Assembly: GCF_006974145.1 (NCBI RefSeq)
Contig: NZ_CP039456.1
Location: forward strand, 1,704,001 to 1,768,000
Length of the DNA stretch: 64,000 bases
Reading direction: 5' to 3'
Source: Changchengzhania lutea
GTDB lineage: Bacteria > Bacteroidota > Bacteroidia > Flavobacteriales > Flavobacteriaceae
Part shown: positions 33,330-42,001 of the stretch, piece by piece
Position numbering within the stretch: position 1 is the stretch's first letter
Layout: every line of letters starts with the position of its first letter
Made by a program: the position numbers and the translations under genes
The notes under the pieces: model-generated
Seen by the model: only the letters and a program-made list of their open reading frames with translations
What the model was told of the DNA's origin: nothing
Database searches by the model: none

Positions 33330-33482
33330 TTATTTATTTACAATTAGTGCGTGAATAACACCTGGAATCCAACCTAGTAAGGTTAATAAGATGTTTATTA
33401 ATAGCGTGGTGCTCAATCCGTGTTTCAGAGCCACGGCTACAGGAGGTAATAATATGCTTAATATGATTGTTAATAATGACAT
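33330..33482 (-). CDS. YqaE/Pmp3-family small membrane protein
   Basis: A 50-aa protein: SLLTIILSILLPPVAVALKHG, then LLINILLTLLGWIPGVIHAL. The LPP-V-V motif, two helices and LGWIPGVIHA are diagnostic of Pmp3/YqaE proteins, which are induced by osmotic, cold or salt stress and affect membrane potential. It is the first gene of the minus-strand operon, with a perfect -7 box and a palindrome just upstream. Confidence 0.9.
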   Translation of the reverse strand: MSLLTIILSILLPPVAVALKHGLSTTLLINILLTLLGWIPGVIHALIVNK

Positions 33483-33507
33483 AATTTTTGTGTTTTAAAG
33501 TTCAAGA

Positions 33508-33534
33508 CAAAATTATAATAGGAATGTGTATTCC
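33508..33534 (-). promoter_or_regulatory. Promoter of yqaE-like operon with overlapping palindrome
   Basis: On the minus strand 33508-33515 reads TAATTTTG, a perfect -7 box, 26 bases before the ATG. GGAAT-GTGT-ATTCC (33521-33534) occupies the upstream promoter region and could be a repressor or activator site. The palindrome arms are only five bases, so chance is possible. Confidence 0.5.
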
Positions 33535-33783
33535 TTTAGTTCTAATAAATTAAATGTTGACTCTTATAACAATTATAAATAAGACCTTCTAAAGAAAACT
33601 TGTGTATACATAATGTACCTAATGCTGTGAATCACATGAATTTTTGAGATCTTAATATCGTTCTTTATTTTGGTTTTAACTTAATAATAACGCCAGAGAT
33701 TTATATAAATAGAACCCTTCTTAGTTTTAAATTATTATCAAAGGTTTATTTGAATAGGTAATATGCTGATTACAACATTTATA
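33535..33783. other. Gene-free spacer next to MITE-like element
   Basis: AT-rich, no credible reading frame, no strong hairpin. Together with the element that follows and the leader of the PID-CTERM-like gene it makes up about 700 bp without a conserved gene. Confidence 0.4.
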
Positions 33784-34004
33784 ATCATTGTTGTCCGATT
33801 AAAAATAGTTCGTTTAAAGAAAACCTTTGTGAACACAGGGTTTTCAAGGCTTATAAAAAAGAGGGGCTTGCTTTTTGCGATTACTGAAAAATTTTATTTT
33901 TTAGAAAGTTATGAATTTAAAGATCACTGTTTATCAATTAGTTACAATCAAGTCTTTGTTCTAACAGCAAAGCGGTCTTGATTCTTTAATCGGACAATAA
34001 TGAT
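33784..34004. mobile_element. 221-bp MITE-like element or deleted insertion sequence
   Basis: Its ends are 20-bp inverted repeats matching at 19 positions: ATCATTGTTGTCCGATTAAA on the left and TTTAATCGGACAATAATGAT on the right. The interior has a short open frame ending FVLTAKRS that resembles no complete transposase; it may be the fused start and end of one. Ends with TTGTCCGATTAAA are consistent with an insertion sequence whose centre has been lost. No clear target-site duplication is visible. Confidence 0.65.
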
Positions 34005-34060
34005 TTATAATTTTAAAATATTTTATGTTTTCTAAAACCATTTTCCTAAAACCAATTTTA

Positions 34061-34068
34061 TATATTTG
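34061..34068 (+). promoter_or_regulatory. -7 promoter box before PID-CTERM-like gene
   Basis: TATATTTG is a perfect TAnnTTTG match 143 bases upstream of the ATG. The long leader contains ACGGTG (about 34109-34114) complementary to CACCGT (34132-34137), and then GGTG in a second partial fold, so it may be structured. Confidence 0.4.
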
Positions 34069-34211
34069 TATCAGAAGAAAATTGAGGGATTGATTTTTCC
34101 TAAAAAGACGGTGATTTTAATCGAATTTTTACACCGTTAATGGTGTTTCTTAAATAGTTTTTTGACGATTTTTTTTTGCTAACTCCCTTTTTTTCATAAC
34201 TTTAACTCCAA

Positions 34212-34409
34212 ATGACAGGACATAATAAAATAATTTTGGCCTCAATCTTATTTGTATTAGTAAGTGTGGTGTGTTCTGCTCAAGGCGATCCAGTTTTACC
34301 GCCACCAGGACCACCCCCTGCACCTGGTTTTCCAATTGATGGCGGCGCCATTGCAGGTGTTGTTGTCGCTCTTTTTTATGGAGCTAAAAAATTATTAAAA
34401 AAGCATTAA
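34212..34409 (+). CDS. Tiny exported protein with PID-CTERM-like C-terminal sorting signal
   Basis: A 65-aa protein: signal peptide (about 1-24, ending VCSAQG), a proline-rich middle (PVLPPPGPPPAPGF), then PIDGGAIAGVVVALFYGAKKLLKKH. The PIDGG start, a hydrophobic helix and a basic end match the PID-CTERM tripartite sorting pattern of flavobacterial proteins, thought to be processed at the membrane. Almost nothing would remain after removal of both ends. The last four bases overlap the convergent riboflavin synthase gene. Function unknown; the sorting assignment is from pattern recall. Confidence 0.75.
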   Translation: MTGHNKIILASILFVLVSVVCSAQGDPVLPPPGPPPAPGFPIDGGAIAGVVVALFYGAKKLLKKH

Positions 34410-35008
34410 AACTGCTCCCGTTCCTTTTTCTGTAATAACCTTGCAACATATTTCCCCAATACATCAAATTCTAAATTGACCATATCACCAATTTGTAGTC
34501 TGTTAAAATTCGTATGCTCAAAAGTATAAGGTATAATGGCAACACTAAAGCTGTCCGTTTTAGAATTAACAACCGTTAAACTCGTACCATTTATGGTTAT
34601 AGACCCTTTTTCGATGGTAACATTGTTTAAAGAAGCGTCATAGCTAAAGGTGAAAACCCAACTTCCATTAGCGTCTTCAATTTGGGTACATTGGGCAGTT
34701 TGGTCTACATGACCTTGTACCATGTGACCGTCTAGTCTATCACCAAGCTTCATTGCTCGCTCTATGTTAACTTGGTCATTAATTTTCAATGCTCCAAGAT
34801 TCGTCTTATCTAAAGTTTCTTTAATGGCGGTAACGGTGTATTCGTCATTGTTAATATTAACAACGGTTAAACAAACACCGTTGTGCGCTACACTTTGGTC
34901 GATTTTCAATTCTGTTGCTAATCGACTTTTTATGGAAATATGAAGGTTTTCTAGTTCATGATCCAAAAGCGTTACTAAACCTGTATCTTCAATAATGCCT
35001 GTAAACAT
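34406..35008 (-). CDS. ribE: Riboflavin synthase, alpha chain
   Basis: A 200-aa enzyme that disproportionates two 6,7-dimethyl-8-ribityllumazines into riboflavin. Two tandem lumazine-binding repeats are visible: MFTGIIEDTGLV with VAHNGVCLTVV (about residues 1-90), and MVQGHVDQTAQC with ITINGTSLTVV (about 95-190). The MFTGIIE start and standard length make the call secure. It diverges from pdxA; the starts are 64 bp apart. No FMN riboswitch is seen upstream. Confidence 0.95.
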   Translation of the reverse strand: MFTGIIEDTGLVTLLDHELENLHISIKSRLATELKIDQSVAHNGVCLTVVNINNDEYTVTAIKETLDKTNLGALKINDQVNIERAMKLGDRLDGHMVQGHVDQTAQCTQIEDANGSWVFTFSYDASLNNVTIEKGSITINGTSLTVVNSKTDSFSVAIIPYTFEHTNFNRLQIGDMVNLEFDVLGKYVARLLQKKEREQF

Positions 35009-35072
35009 ATTATTATCTGTTTATTTGGTTAAATTTGCAATATCAAAATTACGAACAAAAGTTATCTTTTTA

Positions 35073-36152
35073 ATGAAGACAGAAGAAAATATACTAGTAG
35101 GCATATCAATTGGTGACTTAAACGGTATTGGAGGAGAGATCATCCTAAAAACATTTGAGGATGTTAGAATGTTGGAGTTTTGCACGCCTGTAATTTTTGC
35201 ATCCATAAAAACGCTAAGCTTTTTAAAAACGCACTTTAAATCTGGAATCAATTTCAAAAGCATTGATAATATTAATCAAATTGAAGTTGGAAAAGTAAAC
35301 GTCTTAAATTGTTGGAATGAGGCGATAAATATAGAGTTTGGCCAAGAAGACGCTACTATTGGAGCATACGCCTTCAAGTCGCTTCATGCTGCAACAATAG
35401 CATTAAAAAATAATGACATAGATGTGTTGGTAACGGCACCAATCAACAAACACAATATTCAATCTGATGATTTTGCCTTTCCCGGTCATACAGATTATTT
35501 AGCAAAAGAGCTTGAGGGAGAAAGCTTAATGTTTATGGTAACCGATACGTTAAGAGTGGGCTTGCTAACAGACCATGTGCCTGTTAAGGATGTGGTTAGC
35601 CATATTTCGTCAGAACTCATTCAGAAAAAAATAAATACGGTTTATAAATCATTAATGGAAGACTTTAAGATAAGACGACCAAAGATTGCTGTGCTAGGAA
35701 TTAATCCGCATACAGGCGATAACGGGGTTATTGGTACAGAAGATGATGATGTGATGAGGCCCACGCTAGCAAAAATTAAGGAAGAAGGGAAACTGGTTTA
35801 TGGCCCTTATGCTGCCGATAGTTTCTTTGGATCCAATAATTATAAGAATTTTGACGCTATTGTGGCCTCCTATCACGACCAAGGCTTAATTCCCTTTAAA
35901 ACCTTATCATTTGGAAATGGTGTAAATTTCACGGCCGGATTGAATAAGGTAAGAACATCGCCAGACCATGGCACCGCTTATGAAATTGCAGGAAAAGGAA
36001 TAGCAGACGAAAACTCTTTTAAAGAAGCGGTATTTACAGCCATCAAAATTTTTAAAAACCGCCAAACACATAGAGAACTAACCGCCGATGTTTTGAAAAA
36101 AGCACCGCGAATCAGGCAAAACAAACCAACTTATAACCGGCAAAAGGATTAA
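35073..36152 (+). CDS. pdxA: 4-hydroxythreonine-4-phosphate dehydrogenase
   Basis: A 359-aa NAD-dependent enzyme of pyridoxal phosphate synthesis. VGISIGDLNGIGGEI is the PdxA N-terminal signature. Metal-binding histidines sit in FPGHTDYLA, LLTDHVPVKDV and ASYHDQGLIPFK, and GINPHTGDNG and RTSPDHGTAYEIAGKG are also family motifs. The ATG at 35073 starts directly before this block; an upstream ATG would overlap ribE and add 26 unconserved residues. Its -7 region overlaps the ribE start. Confidence 0.95.
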   Translation: MKTEENILVGISIGDLNGIGGEIILKTFEDVRMLEFCTPVIFASIKTLSFLKTHFKSGINFKSIDNINQIEVGKVNVLNCWNEAINIEFGQEDATIGAYAFKSLHAATIALKNNDIDVLVTAPINKHNIQSDDFAFPGHTDYLAKELEGESLMFMVTDTLRVGLLTDHVPVKDVVSHISSELIQKKINTVYKSLMEDFKIRRPKIAVLGINPHTGDNGVIGTEDDDVMRPTLAKIKEEGKLVYGPYAADSFFGSNNYKNFDAIVASYHDQGLIPFKTLSFGNGVNFTAGLNKVRTSPDHGTAYEIAGKGIADENSFKEAVFTAIKIFKNRQTHRELTADVLKKAPRIRQNKPTYNRQKD

Positions 36153-36252
36153 AATTGCAGTGGTGTTTTCATGCAAACTGTAAATGCAAATTGCCGTCTA
36201 AAGATATAAACAAAAAAATGTTTATAAGTATCGCTACGTAAATAAAAATTTA

Positions 36253-36260
36253 TATATTTG
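36253..36260 (+). promoter_or_regulatory. -7 promoter box of the DUF177-rpmF unit
   Basis: TATATTTG is a perfect match to TAnnTTTG, 22 bases before the DUF177 ATG. No clear TTTG -33 box is seen at standard spacing. Confidence 0.6.
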
Positions 36261-36282
36261 CAGGCTCAAAATAGATGTGAGA

Positions 36283-36822
36283 ATGAAGCCATTGAAAGAG
36301 TTTACAATTCCATTTGTAGGGTTAAAGATAGCAAAACATCATTTTGAGTACGATATTGAACAGTCGTTCTTTGAATATTTTGAGTATGAAGATTTTAATA
36401 ATGTAGATGTTAAGGTAAATGTGGTTTTAGATAAAAAATCGACCTTACTGGAATTGCATTTTGAAATTTCTGGAACTGTTAATGTAAATTGTGACTTGAC
36501 CAATGAACCTTTCAATCAAGCGATTGATAATGAATTTGATTTAGTGGTTAAGTTTGGAGAAGCGTATAATGACGAAAATGAAGATATTCTCATTGTTTCT
36601 CATGGCACTTACGAGATTAACATTCAGCAGTACATATATGAGTTAATTGTACTTTCAGTGCCGACCAAAAGGATTCACCCAGGGGTTGAAGATGGCACAT
36701 TAGACTCAGACATACTTGATAAGTTAGAAGAATTAAGTCCGAAGCAGGACAGGAAAATAGAATCAGAACAGGACATCGATCCTAGATGGAATACATTAAA
36801 AAAACTATTAACGGATAAATAA
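36283..36822 (+). CDS. DUF177 (YceD-like) protein
   Basis: A 179-aa cytoplasmic protein of the YceD/DUF177 family, nearly always encoded just before rpmF. Signatures: KPLKEFTIPFVGLK at the start, VNCDLTNEPFNQAID (family C-x-x-T/C block) and the acidic C-terminus. A GTG two codons earlier is an alternative start. Plant and bacterial relatives are needed for 23S rRNA accumulation, so a ribosome assembly role is likely. It lies 9 bp before rpmF. Confidence 0.85.
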   Translation: MKPLKEFTIPFVGLKIAKHHFEYDIEQSFFEYFEYEDFNNVDVKVNVVLDKKSTLLELHFEISGTVNVNCDLTNEPFNQAIDNEFDLVVKFGEAYNDENEDILIVSHGTYEINIQQYIYELIVLSVPTKRIHPGVEDGTLDSDILDKLEELSPKQDRKIESEQDIDPRWNTLKKLLTDK

Positions 36823-36831
36823 AAATATAAA

Positions 36832-37035
36832 ATGGCACATCCTAAAAGAAAAATCTCGAGAACGAGAAGAGACAAAAGAAGAACACATTATAAAGCAACT
36901 GCGCCACAGATTGCTACTTGCCCTACTACAGGAGAACCGCATTTATATCACAGAGCGCACTGGCATGAAGGTAAGCTATACTACAGGGGTCAAGTATTGA
37001 TTGATAACTCAGAAGAAGTAGAAAACGTAGCATAA
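36832..37035 (+). CDS. rpmF: Ribosomal protein bL32
   Basis: A 67-aa ribosomal protein with the family start [17 protein letters not shown], followed by [22 protein letters not shown]. The zinc-binding CxxC pairs of some bL32 proteins are reduced to a single Cys, so this is a zinc-independent (C-) form. It is cotranscribed with DUF177 and followed by a strong terminator, which separates it from fabH. Confidence 0.97.
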   Translation: MAHPKRKISRTRRDKRRTHYKATAPQIATCPTTGEPHLYHRAHWHEGKLYYRGQVLIDNSEEVENVA

Positions 37036-37055
37036 GTTTTATGCATGCATATTAT

Positions 37056-37081
37056 AAAAACGCTCACATGTGAGCGTTTTT
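37056..37081 (+). terminator. Terminator after rpmF
   Basis: A perfect 26-bp palindrome, five A, CGCTCACA, TGTGAGCG, then a run of T. Twenty bases past the rpmF stop. Confidence 0.9.
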
Positions 37082-37215
37082 TTTATGATATGTTTTTTCT
37101 AAAACACAAAATCACTTAATTTGCGTATTATTTCGCCAAAATTTAGTAGTTTTCACGAAATTTTTAACGTTTTTGAGCAAATTATTGATGTTTGGTTCAA
37201 ATTAACTAAGAAGGT

Positions 37216-38211
37216 ATGAGTAAAATTTCAGCAGCTATTACAGCTGTAGGTGCCTATGTACCAGAGTTTGTATTGACCAATCAGATCCTAGAAACCATGG
37301 TTGATACTAACGACGAGTGGATTACTGCGCGTACTGGTATTAAAGAGCGTCGAATACTTAAAGACGACGGAAAGGGCACTTCTTTTCTAGCTATAAAAGC
37401 CGCTCAAAATCTTATTGAAAAAAAGGGCATTGATCCTAAAGATATAGAACTTGTTATTGTTGCTACAGCAACTCCAGATATGAAAGCGGCCTCTACAGCT
37501 GCTTTTACTGCAACCCATATTGGTGCAACTAATGCCTTTTCGTTTGATTTGGATGCAGCATGCTCAAGTTTTCTATTTGGTATGTCTGTTGCCGCTAAGT
37601 ATATTGAATCTGGGACTTATAAGAAAGTACTCTTAATAGGTGCAGATAAAATGTCATCCATGGTCAATTATAAAGACAGAGCAACATGTATCATTTTTGG
37701 TGACGGGGCAGGTGCCGTTTTATTTGAACCTAATAACGAGAGTTTGGGACTTCAAGACGAGTACCTAAGAAGTGATGGCTCAGGACGAGAGTTTTTACAA
37801 GCCACATATGGCGGTTCTTCATTTCCATCAACACCAGAAGCCATAGAAGAAGGAAAACATTTTGCTTTTCAAGAAGGAAAAACTGTATTTAAAAATGCTG
37901 TATTTAATATGGCAGATGCAGCGGTCAAAATGTTAGAGCGTAACCAGCTTACAAATGATGATATTCAATGGTTAGTAGCGCATCAAGCCAATAAACGTAT
38001 TGTTGATGCTACCGCTAATCGAATAAATCTAGACGATAAAAAGGTCATGATGAATATACATAAGTATGGCAATACAACATCAGCAACCTTGCCTTTACTT
38101 CTGCATGACTATGAATCACAGCTTAAAAAAGGAGATAATTTGATATTCGCAGCCTTTGGTGGCGGATTTAATTGGGGGTCCATTTACCTAAAATGGGCAT
38201 ATAATTCATAA
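37216..38211 (+). CDS. fabH: 3-oxoacyl-ACP synthase III
   Basis: A 331-aa ketosynthase that starts fatty-acid synthesis by condensing acetyl-CoA or a branched acyl-CoA with malonyl-ACP. The Cys-His-Asn triad is present: DAACSSFLFGM, WLVAHQANKRI and KYGNTTSATLP; NDEWITARTGIKERR is the usual N-terminal signature. It is followed within 30 bp by accB, so initiation and malonyl-CoA supply are coexpressed. In Bacteroidota FabH usually prefers branched starters. Confidence 0.97.
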   Translation: MSKISAAITAVGAYVPEFVLTNQILETMVDTNDEWITARTGIKERRILKDDGKGTSFLAIKAAQNLIEKKGIDPKDIELVIVATATPDMKAASTAAFTATHIGATNAFSFDLDAACSSFLFGMSVAAKYIESGTYKKVLLIGADKMSSMVNYKDRATCIIFGDGAGAVLFEPNNESLGLQDEYLRSDGSGREFLQATYGGSSFPSTPEAIEEGKHFAFQEGKTVFKNAVFNMADAAVKMLERNQLTNDDIQWLVAHQANKRIVDATANRINLDDKKVMMNIHKYGNTTSATLPLLLHDYESQLKKGDNLIFAAFGGGFNWGSIYLKWAYNS

Positions 38212-38238
38212 TACTAACCATAAACTAAACATGAAACT

Positions 38239-38721
38239 ATGGATTTAAAAGAAATTCAAAACTTAATCAAATTTGTTGCCAAATCAGGTGCAAGCGAGGT
38301 TAAATTAGAAATGGATGATATTAAAATTACGATAAGAACAGGTTCCGAACAAGAGCATTCTACAGTGCATTATGCACCTATGCAAGCACCAATGCAACAA
38401 GCGCCTCCAGCGCCTTCTGAGCCACAACAAACAGGAGCTAAACCAGCAGTAACAACCAGTGCAGCTGATGAGAGTTCAAAATATATCACCATAAAATCAC
38501 CAATCATTGGAACATTCTATAGGAAACCTTCTCCGGACAAACCTTTATTTGTTGAAGTAGGTCAAACTATTGCAGAAGGGGATGTACTGTGCGTTATTGA
38601 AGCGATGAAACTTTTTAACGAGATAGAATCTGAAGTGTCTGGAAAAATTGTCAAGATATTAGTGGATGATTCTTCACCAGTAGAATTTGATCAACCATTA
38701 TTTTTAGTAGATCCATCTTAA
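38239..38721 (+). CDS. accB: Biotin carboxyl carrier protein of acetyl-CoA carboxylase
   Basis: A 160-aa subunit. The C-terminal biotinyl domain has [10 protein letters not shown] with biotin attachment at Lys124. A flexible Pro/Ala/Gln-rich linker at about 52-75 ([17 protein letters not shown]) separates it from the N-terminal helix [24 protein letters not shown]. It lies 28 bp after fabH and 93 bp before accC. Confidence 0.97.
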   Translation: MDLKEIQNLIKFVAKSGASEVKLEMDDIKITIRTGSEQEHSTVHYAPMQAPMQQAPPAPSEPQQTGAKPAVTTSAADESSKYITIKSPIIGTFYRKPSPDKPLFVEVGQTIAEGDVLCVIEAMKLFNEIESEVSGKIVKILVDDSSPVEFDQPLFLVDPS

Positions 38722-38814
38722 TTTGAAGTTTAAAGTGAACGTTTAAAGTTTAGGAGCACCCTTTGCAACTAAATCACAAACGAACTAACCATAAACTTTT
38801 AAACTCATAAAGAT

Positions 38815-40167
38815 ATGTTTAAAAAAATACTAATTGCCAACAGAGGTGAAATAGCATTACGTGTTATTAGAACCTGTAAAGAAATGGGCATTAAAACTGT
38901 AGCTGTCTATTCCACGGTCGATGCCGAAAGTCTGCATGTAAAGTTCGCAGATGAAGCGGTTTGCATTGGTCCAGCTGCTAGTAGTGAATCCTATTTAAAA
39001 ATGTCTAATATTATAGCCGCTGCCGAAATTACCAATGCAGATGCTATTCACCCCGGTTATGGGTTTTTATCAGAAAATGCTAAGTTTTCAAAAATCTGCG
39101 AAGAGCACAATATTAAATTTATTGGCGCATCTCCGGACATGATAGACCGCATGGGAGATAAAGCCAATGCTAAAGAAACCATGAAGGCTGCTGGAGTACC
39201 TTGTGTACCTGGAAGCGATGGTATCATCAACACATTTGAAGAATGCCAAAAGGTTGCAAAAACAACTGGCTATCCTGTTATGCTAAAAGCATCAGCAGGT
39301 GGAGGCGGTAAGGGCATGCGTGGTGTTTTCAAGCCAGAAGATTTAAAGGACGCTTGGGATTCTGCAAGACAAGAAAGTAAAGCAGCATTTGGTAATGATG
39401 ATATGTATATGGAAAAGCTCATCGAAGAGCCCCGTCATATCGAAATTCAAATTATTGGGGATTCTCGCGGTAAAGCCTGTCACTTATCAGAAAGAGATTG
39501 TTCAATTCAACGTCGCCACCAAAAATTAACCGAAGAAACCCCGTCGCCTTTTATGACGGATAAACTTCGTGATAAAATGGGAAAAGCTGCCGTAAAAGCA
39601 GCAGAATATATTAAGTACGAAGGTGCTGGAACTATCGAATTTTTAGTCGATAAGAACAGAAACTTCTACTTTATGGAAATGAATACCCGTATTCAAGTAG
39701 AACACCCAATTACAGAACAGGTTATTGATTTCGACTTAATTCGTGAGCAGATTTTAGTGGCTGCAGGCGTGCCCATTTTAGGAATTAATTATACGCCTAA
39801 GTTACATTCTATTGAATGCCGTATCAATGCTGAAGATCCTTTTAATGGCTTTAGACCATCACCAGGAACAATCACAACATTACACGCGCCTGGAGGTCAT
39901 GGTGTGCGATTGGATACGCATGTATACGCAGGTTATGCCATTCCACCAAATTATGATTCTATGATTGCGAAGCTTATTACAACGGCGCAAAGTAGAGAAG
40001 AGGCCATAAATAAAATGAAACGTGCCTTAGATGAATTCGTTATAGAAGGGATTAAAACAACTATTCCTTTCCATAGACAACTTATGGATCATCCAGATTA
40101 TTTGTCGGGTAATTACACCACCAAGTTTATGGAAGATTTTGTCATTAAAAAACAAACTGAAGAATAA
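38815..40167 (+). CDS. accC: Biotin carboxylase subunit of acetyl-CoA carboxylase
   Basis: A 450-aa ATP-grasp enzyme that carboxylates biotin on AccB. Motifs: [33 protein letters not shown] (ATP loop), [40 protein letters not shown] (metal and catalytic Glu/Arg) and RPSPGTI. Full length. It is the last gene of the fabH-accB-accC unit, followed by a hairpin terminator. The carboxyltransferase genes accA/accD are not in the window. Confidence 0.97.
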   Translation: MFKKILIANRGEIALRVIRTCKEMGIKTVAVYSTVDAESLHVKFADEAVCIGPAASSESYLKMSNIIAAAEITNADAIHPGYGFLSENAKFSKICEEHNIKFIGASPDMIDRMGDKANAKETMKAAGVPCVPGSDGIINTFEECQKVAKTTGYPVMLKASAGGGGKGMRGVFKPEDLKDAWDSARQESKAAFGNDDMYMEKLIEEPRHIEIQIIGDSRGKACHLSERDCSIQRRHQKLTEETPSPFMTDKLRDKMGKAAVKAAEYIKYEGAGTIEFLVDKNRNFYFMEMNTRIQVEHPITEQVIDFDLIREQILVAAGVPILGINYTPKLHSIECRINAEDPFNGFRPSPGTITTLHAPGGHGVRLDTHVYAGYAIPPNYDSMIAKLITTAQSREEAINKMKRALDEFVIEGIKTTIPFHRQLMDHPDYLSGNYTTKFMEDFVIKKQTEE

Positions 40168-40174
40168 AAAGTAT

Positions 40175-40204
40175 AAAACTCCGGAAAGCTATTTTCGGAG
40201 TTTT
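40175..40204 (+). terminator. Terminator after accC
   Basis: AAAACTCCG pairs with CGGAGTTTT around a 12-base loop and is followed by T residues, beginning eight bases after the accC stop. Confidence 0.9.
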
Positions 40205-40399
40205 TTTTATGGCGTTACCACAAGGGTCGGGCTTTTCGCTATATCTTTTTAAAATGTCATAGTAATTAGTGAGCGATGTGAATGCCCCATTATTATTTAC
40301 TTGACAATTAATTTAGTCCCCGCCAATTTTAAAAAGGATGCCGCTACAATCCCTAACGCAAACCAATTCAACATCAAAGTAAAATAGTAAATTAGCATT

Positions 40400-41512
40400 A
40401 TGAATTTTTCATATTGGGAAATAAAAACCTGGTTATCAAATATCGATTTCACTATTGTTGGCAGCGGTATTGTAGGACTAAGTTGTGCGTTACATCTAAA
40501 AAAACGATTTCCAAAAGCAAAAATTTTAATACTCGAAAAAGGAACACTCCCACAAGGCGCCAGTACAAAAAATGCTGGATTTGCATGTTTTGGAAGCCTT
40601 AGTGAGATTATTGAAGATTTAGAATCACATGCTGAAGATGAGGTTATCGAGCTCATTAAAAGACGCGTTCAAGGTTTAGGCCTATTAAGAGAAACTTTAG
40701 GCGATAAGAAGATAGACTATCAAAATAACGGCGGCTACGAACTCTTCGATAACAGTAATAACGATTTATATAACACCTGTTTATCCAAAAGCAATGAGAT
40801 AAACAAGTGGCTTAAACCCGTTTTTAAAGATGATGTTTTTAGTTTAACCACTAACCTATTTCATTTTAATAATATAAACAATCAATATATCTTTAATAAG
40901 TTTGAAGGCCAAATAGATACGGGTAAAATGATGGAGGCGTTACTTCAAAATGTACAATCTAAAGGCATAAAAATCTTGAATAACGTTATGGTTGAAGCAT
41001 TTTCAGAAGACGAGGATGCTGTGAAATTAAAAACAAATATCTTTGAGTTTTCAACAAAAAAATTATTGGTGGCTACTAACGGATTTGCTTCGCAACTCAT
41101 TAGCGAAAAAGTAAAACCTGCACGCGCACAAGTACTCATTACTAAACCCATAAAAAACCTTCACATAAAGGGCACATTTCATTTAGATAGAGGCTATTAT
41201 TATTTCAGAAATATTAATGATAGAATCCTTTTAGGAGGTGGACGCCATTTAGACCTTAAAGGTGAAGAAACTACAGATTTAAGTCAAACAGCAGGTATTC
41301 AAAATACCTTAGAAACACTGTTAAGTCAAACCATTTTACCAAACACCCCCTTTGAAATTGAGCATCGTTGGAGCGGTATTATGGGTGTAGGCAATCAAAA
41401 AAAGGCCATTGTAAAACCACTTTCTAACCATGTTTTTTGTGGTGTACGTCTAGGAGGCATGGGTGTTGCCATTGGCAGTTTAGTTGGGAAAGAGTTGGCA
41501 GATTTAGTGTAG
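40400..41512 (+). CDS. FAD-dependent oxidoreductase (DAO family)
   Basis: A 370-aa flavoprotein of the D-amino-acid oxidase/glycine oxidase fold. FTIVGSGIVGLSCALHLKK is the dinucleotide-binding loop, LILEKGTLPQGASTKNAGFACFG the typical adjacent FAD block, and MGVGNQKKAIVKPL with RLGGMGVAIGS the C-terminal FAD contact. It is predicted to oxidise an amine or amino acid; the substrate is not evident. It directly abuts the next gene with no gap. It may be transcriptionally linked to the polyketide operon 0.5 kb downstream, but no function ties it there. Confidence 0.85.
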   Translation: MNFSYWEIKTWLSNIDFTIVGSGIVGLSCALHLKKRFPKAKILILEKGTLPQGASTKNAGFACFGSLSEIIEDLESHAEDEVIELIKRRVQGLGLLRETLGDKKIDYQNNGGYELFDNSNNDLYNTCLSKSNEINKWLKPVFKDDVFSLTTNLFHFNNINNQYIFNKFEGQIDTGKMMEALLQNVQSKGIKILNNVMVEAFSEDEDAVKLKTNIFEFSTKKLLVATNGFASQLISEKVKPARAQVLITKPIKNLHIKGTFHLDRGYYYFRNINDRILLGGGRHLDLKGEETTDLSQTAGIQNTLETLLSQTILPNTPFEIEHRWSGIMGVGNQKKAIVKPLSNHVFCGVRLGGMGVAIGSLVGKELADLV

Positions 41513-41962
41513 ATGAATATAAAGCAACAATTATTTAATCAATGTTCTAAATGTCTTGATGCGAGGTATCAAACCATTCAAGATACCATAAACGGGATAC
41601 AGGAATCCTTAACGTCTGAAACTAAAAGCAGTGCAGGAGATAAGCATGAAACAGGTAGAGCGATGCTTCAATTGGAACGTGAAAAAGCAGGCAATCAATT
41701 AGCGCAAGTTCAAAAAGAAAAAGACATACTTGCCAAAATAGATATATCATGCACTTTTCAAACTGTTGGCTTCGGGAGTGTGGTATATACCAGTAAAGCC
41801 AATTATTTTATAGCGATAAGCGCGGGTAAAATGACTGTAGAAAACGATGCATTTTATGCCATTTCAGCAGAAACACCAATAGCTAAATTACTAAAAGGCC
41901 ATACCACAGGCGATGTGCTAAGGTTTAGAAATGAAACATTCACCATAGCATCCATTCTCTAA
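41513..41962 (+). CDS. GreA/GreB-like C-terminal-domain protein
   Basis: A 149-aa protein. The N-terminal half is helical and charged, resembling a coiled-coil (ARYQTIQDTINGIQESLTSETKSSAGDKHETG, MLQLEREKAGNQLAQVQKEKD). The C-terminal half ends YAISAETPIAKLLKGHTTGDVLRFRNETFTI, matching the SP(I/L)GKALLGK..GD block of transcript-cleavage factors GreA/GreB. The coiled-coil is shorter than in GreA, so it may be a Gre-like RNA polymerase binder. Similar flavobacterial proteins are sometimes labelled 3-oxoacyl-ACP synthase, which the sequence does not support. It starts immediately after the DAO stop. Confidence 0.65.
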   Translation: MNIKQQLFNQCSKCLDARYQTIQDTINGIQESLTSETKSSAGDKHETGRAMLQLEREKAGNQLAQVQKEKDILAKIDISCTFQTVGFGSVVYTSKANYFIAISAGKMTVENDAFYAISAETPIAKLLKGHTTGDVLRFRNETFTIASIL

Positions 41963-42001
41963 TTTCCATGGCATTTAAATTACACCTATCTTTAATCAAA
42001 A

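Noticed and set aside
33763-33981. A 72-aa open frame as a possible gene
   Set aside because: It lies almost wholly within the inverted-repeat element, has no family resemblance and begins outside the left end; more likely a remnant.
34995-35072. An upstream start for pdxA
   Set aside because: It overlaps ribE on the other strand and adds residues not found in PdxA proteins.
41513-41962. A 3-oxoacyl-ACP synthase, by the label such proteins sometimes carry
   Set aside because: No ketosynthase motifs; too short; the C-terminal half fits GreA/GreB instead.
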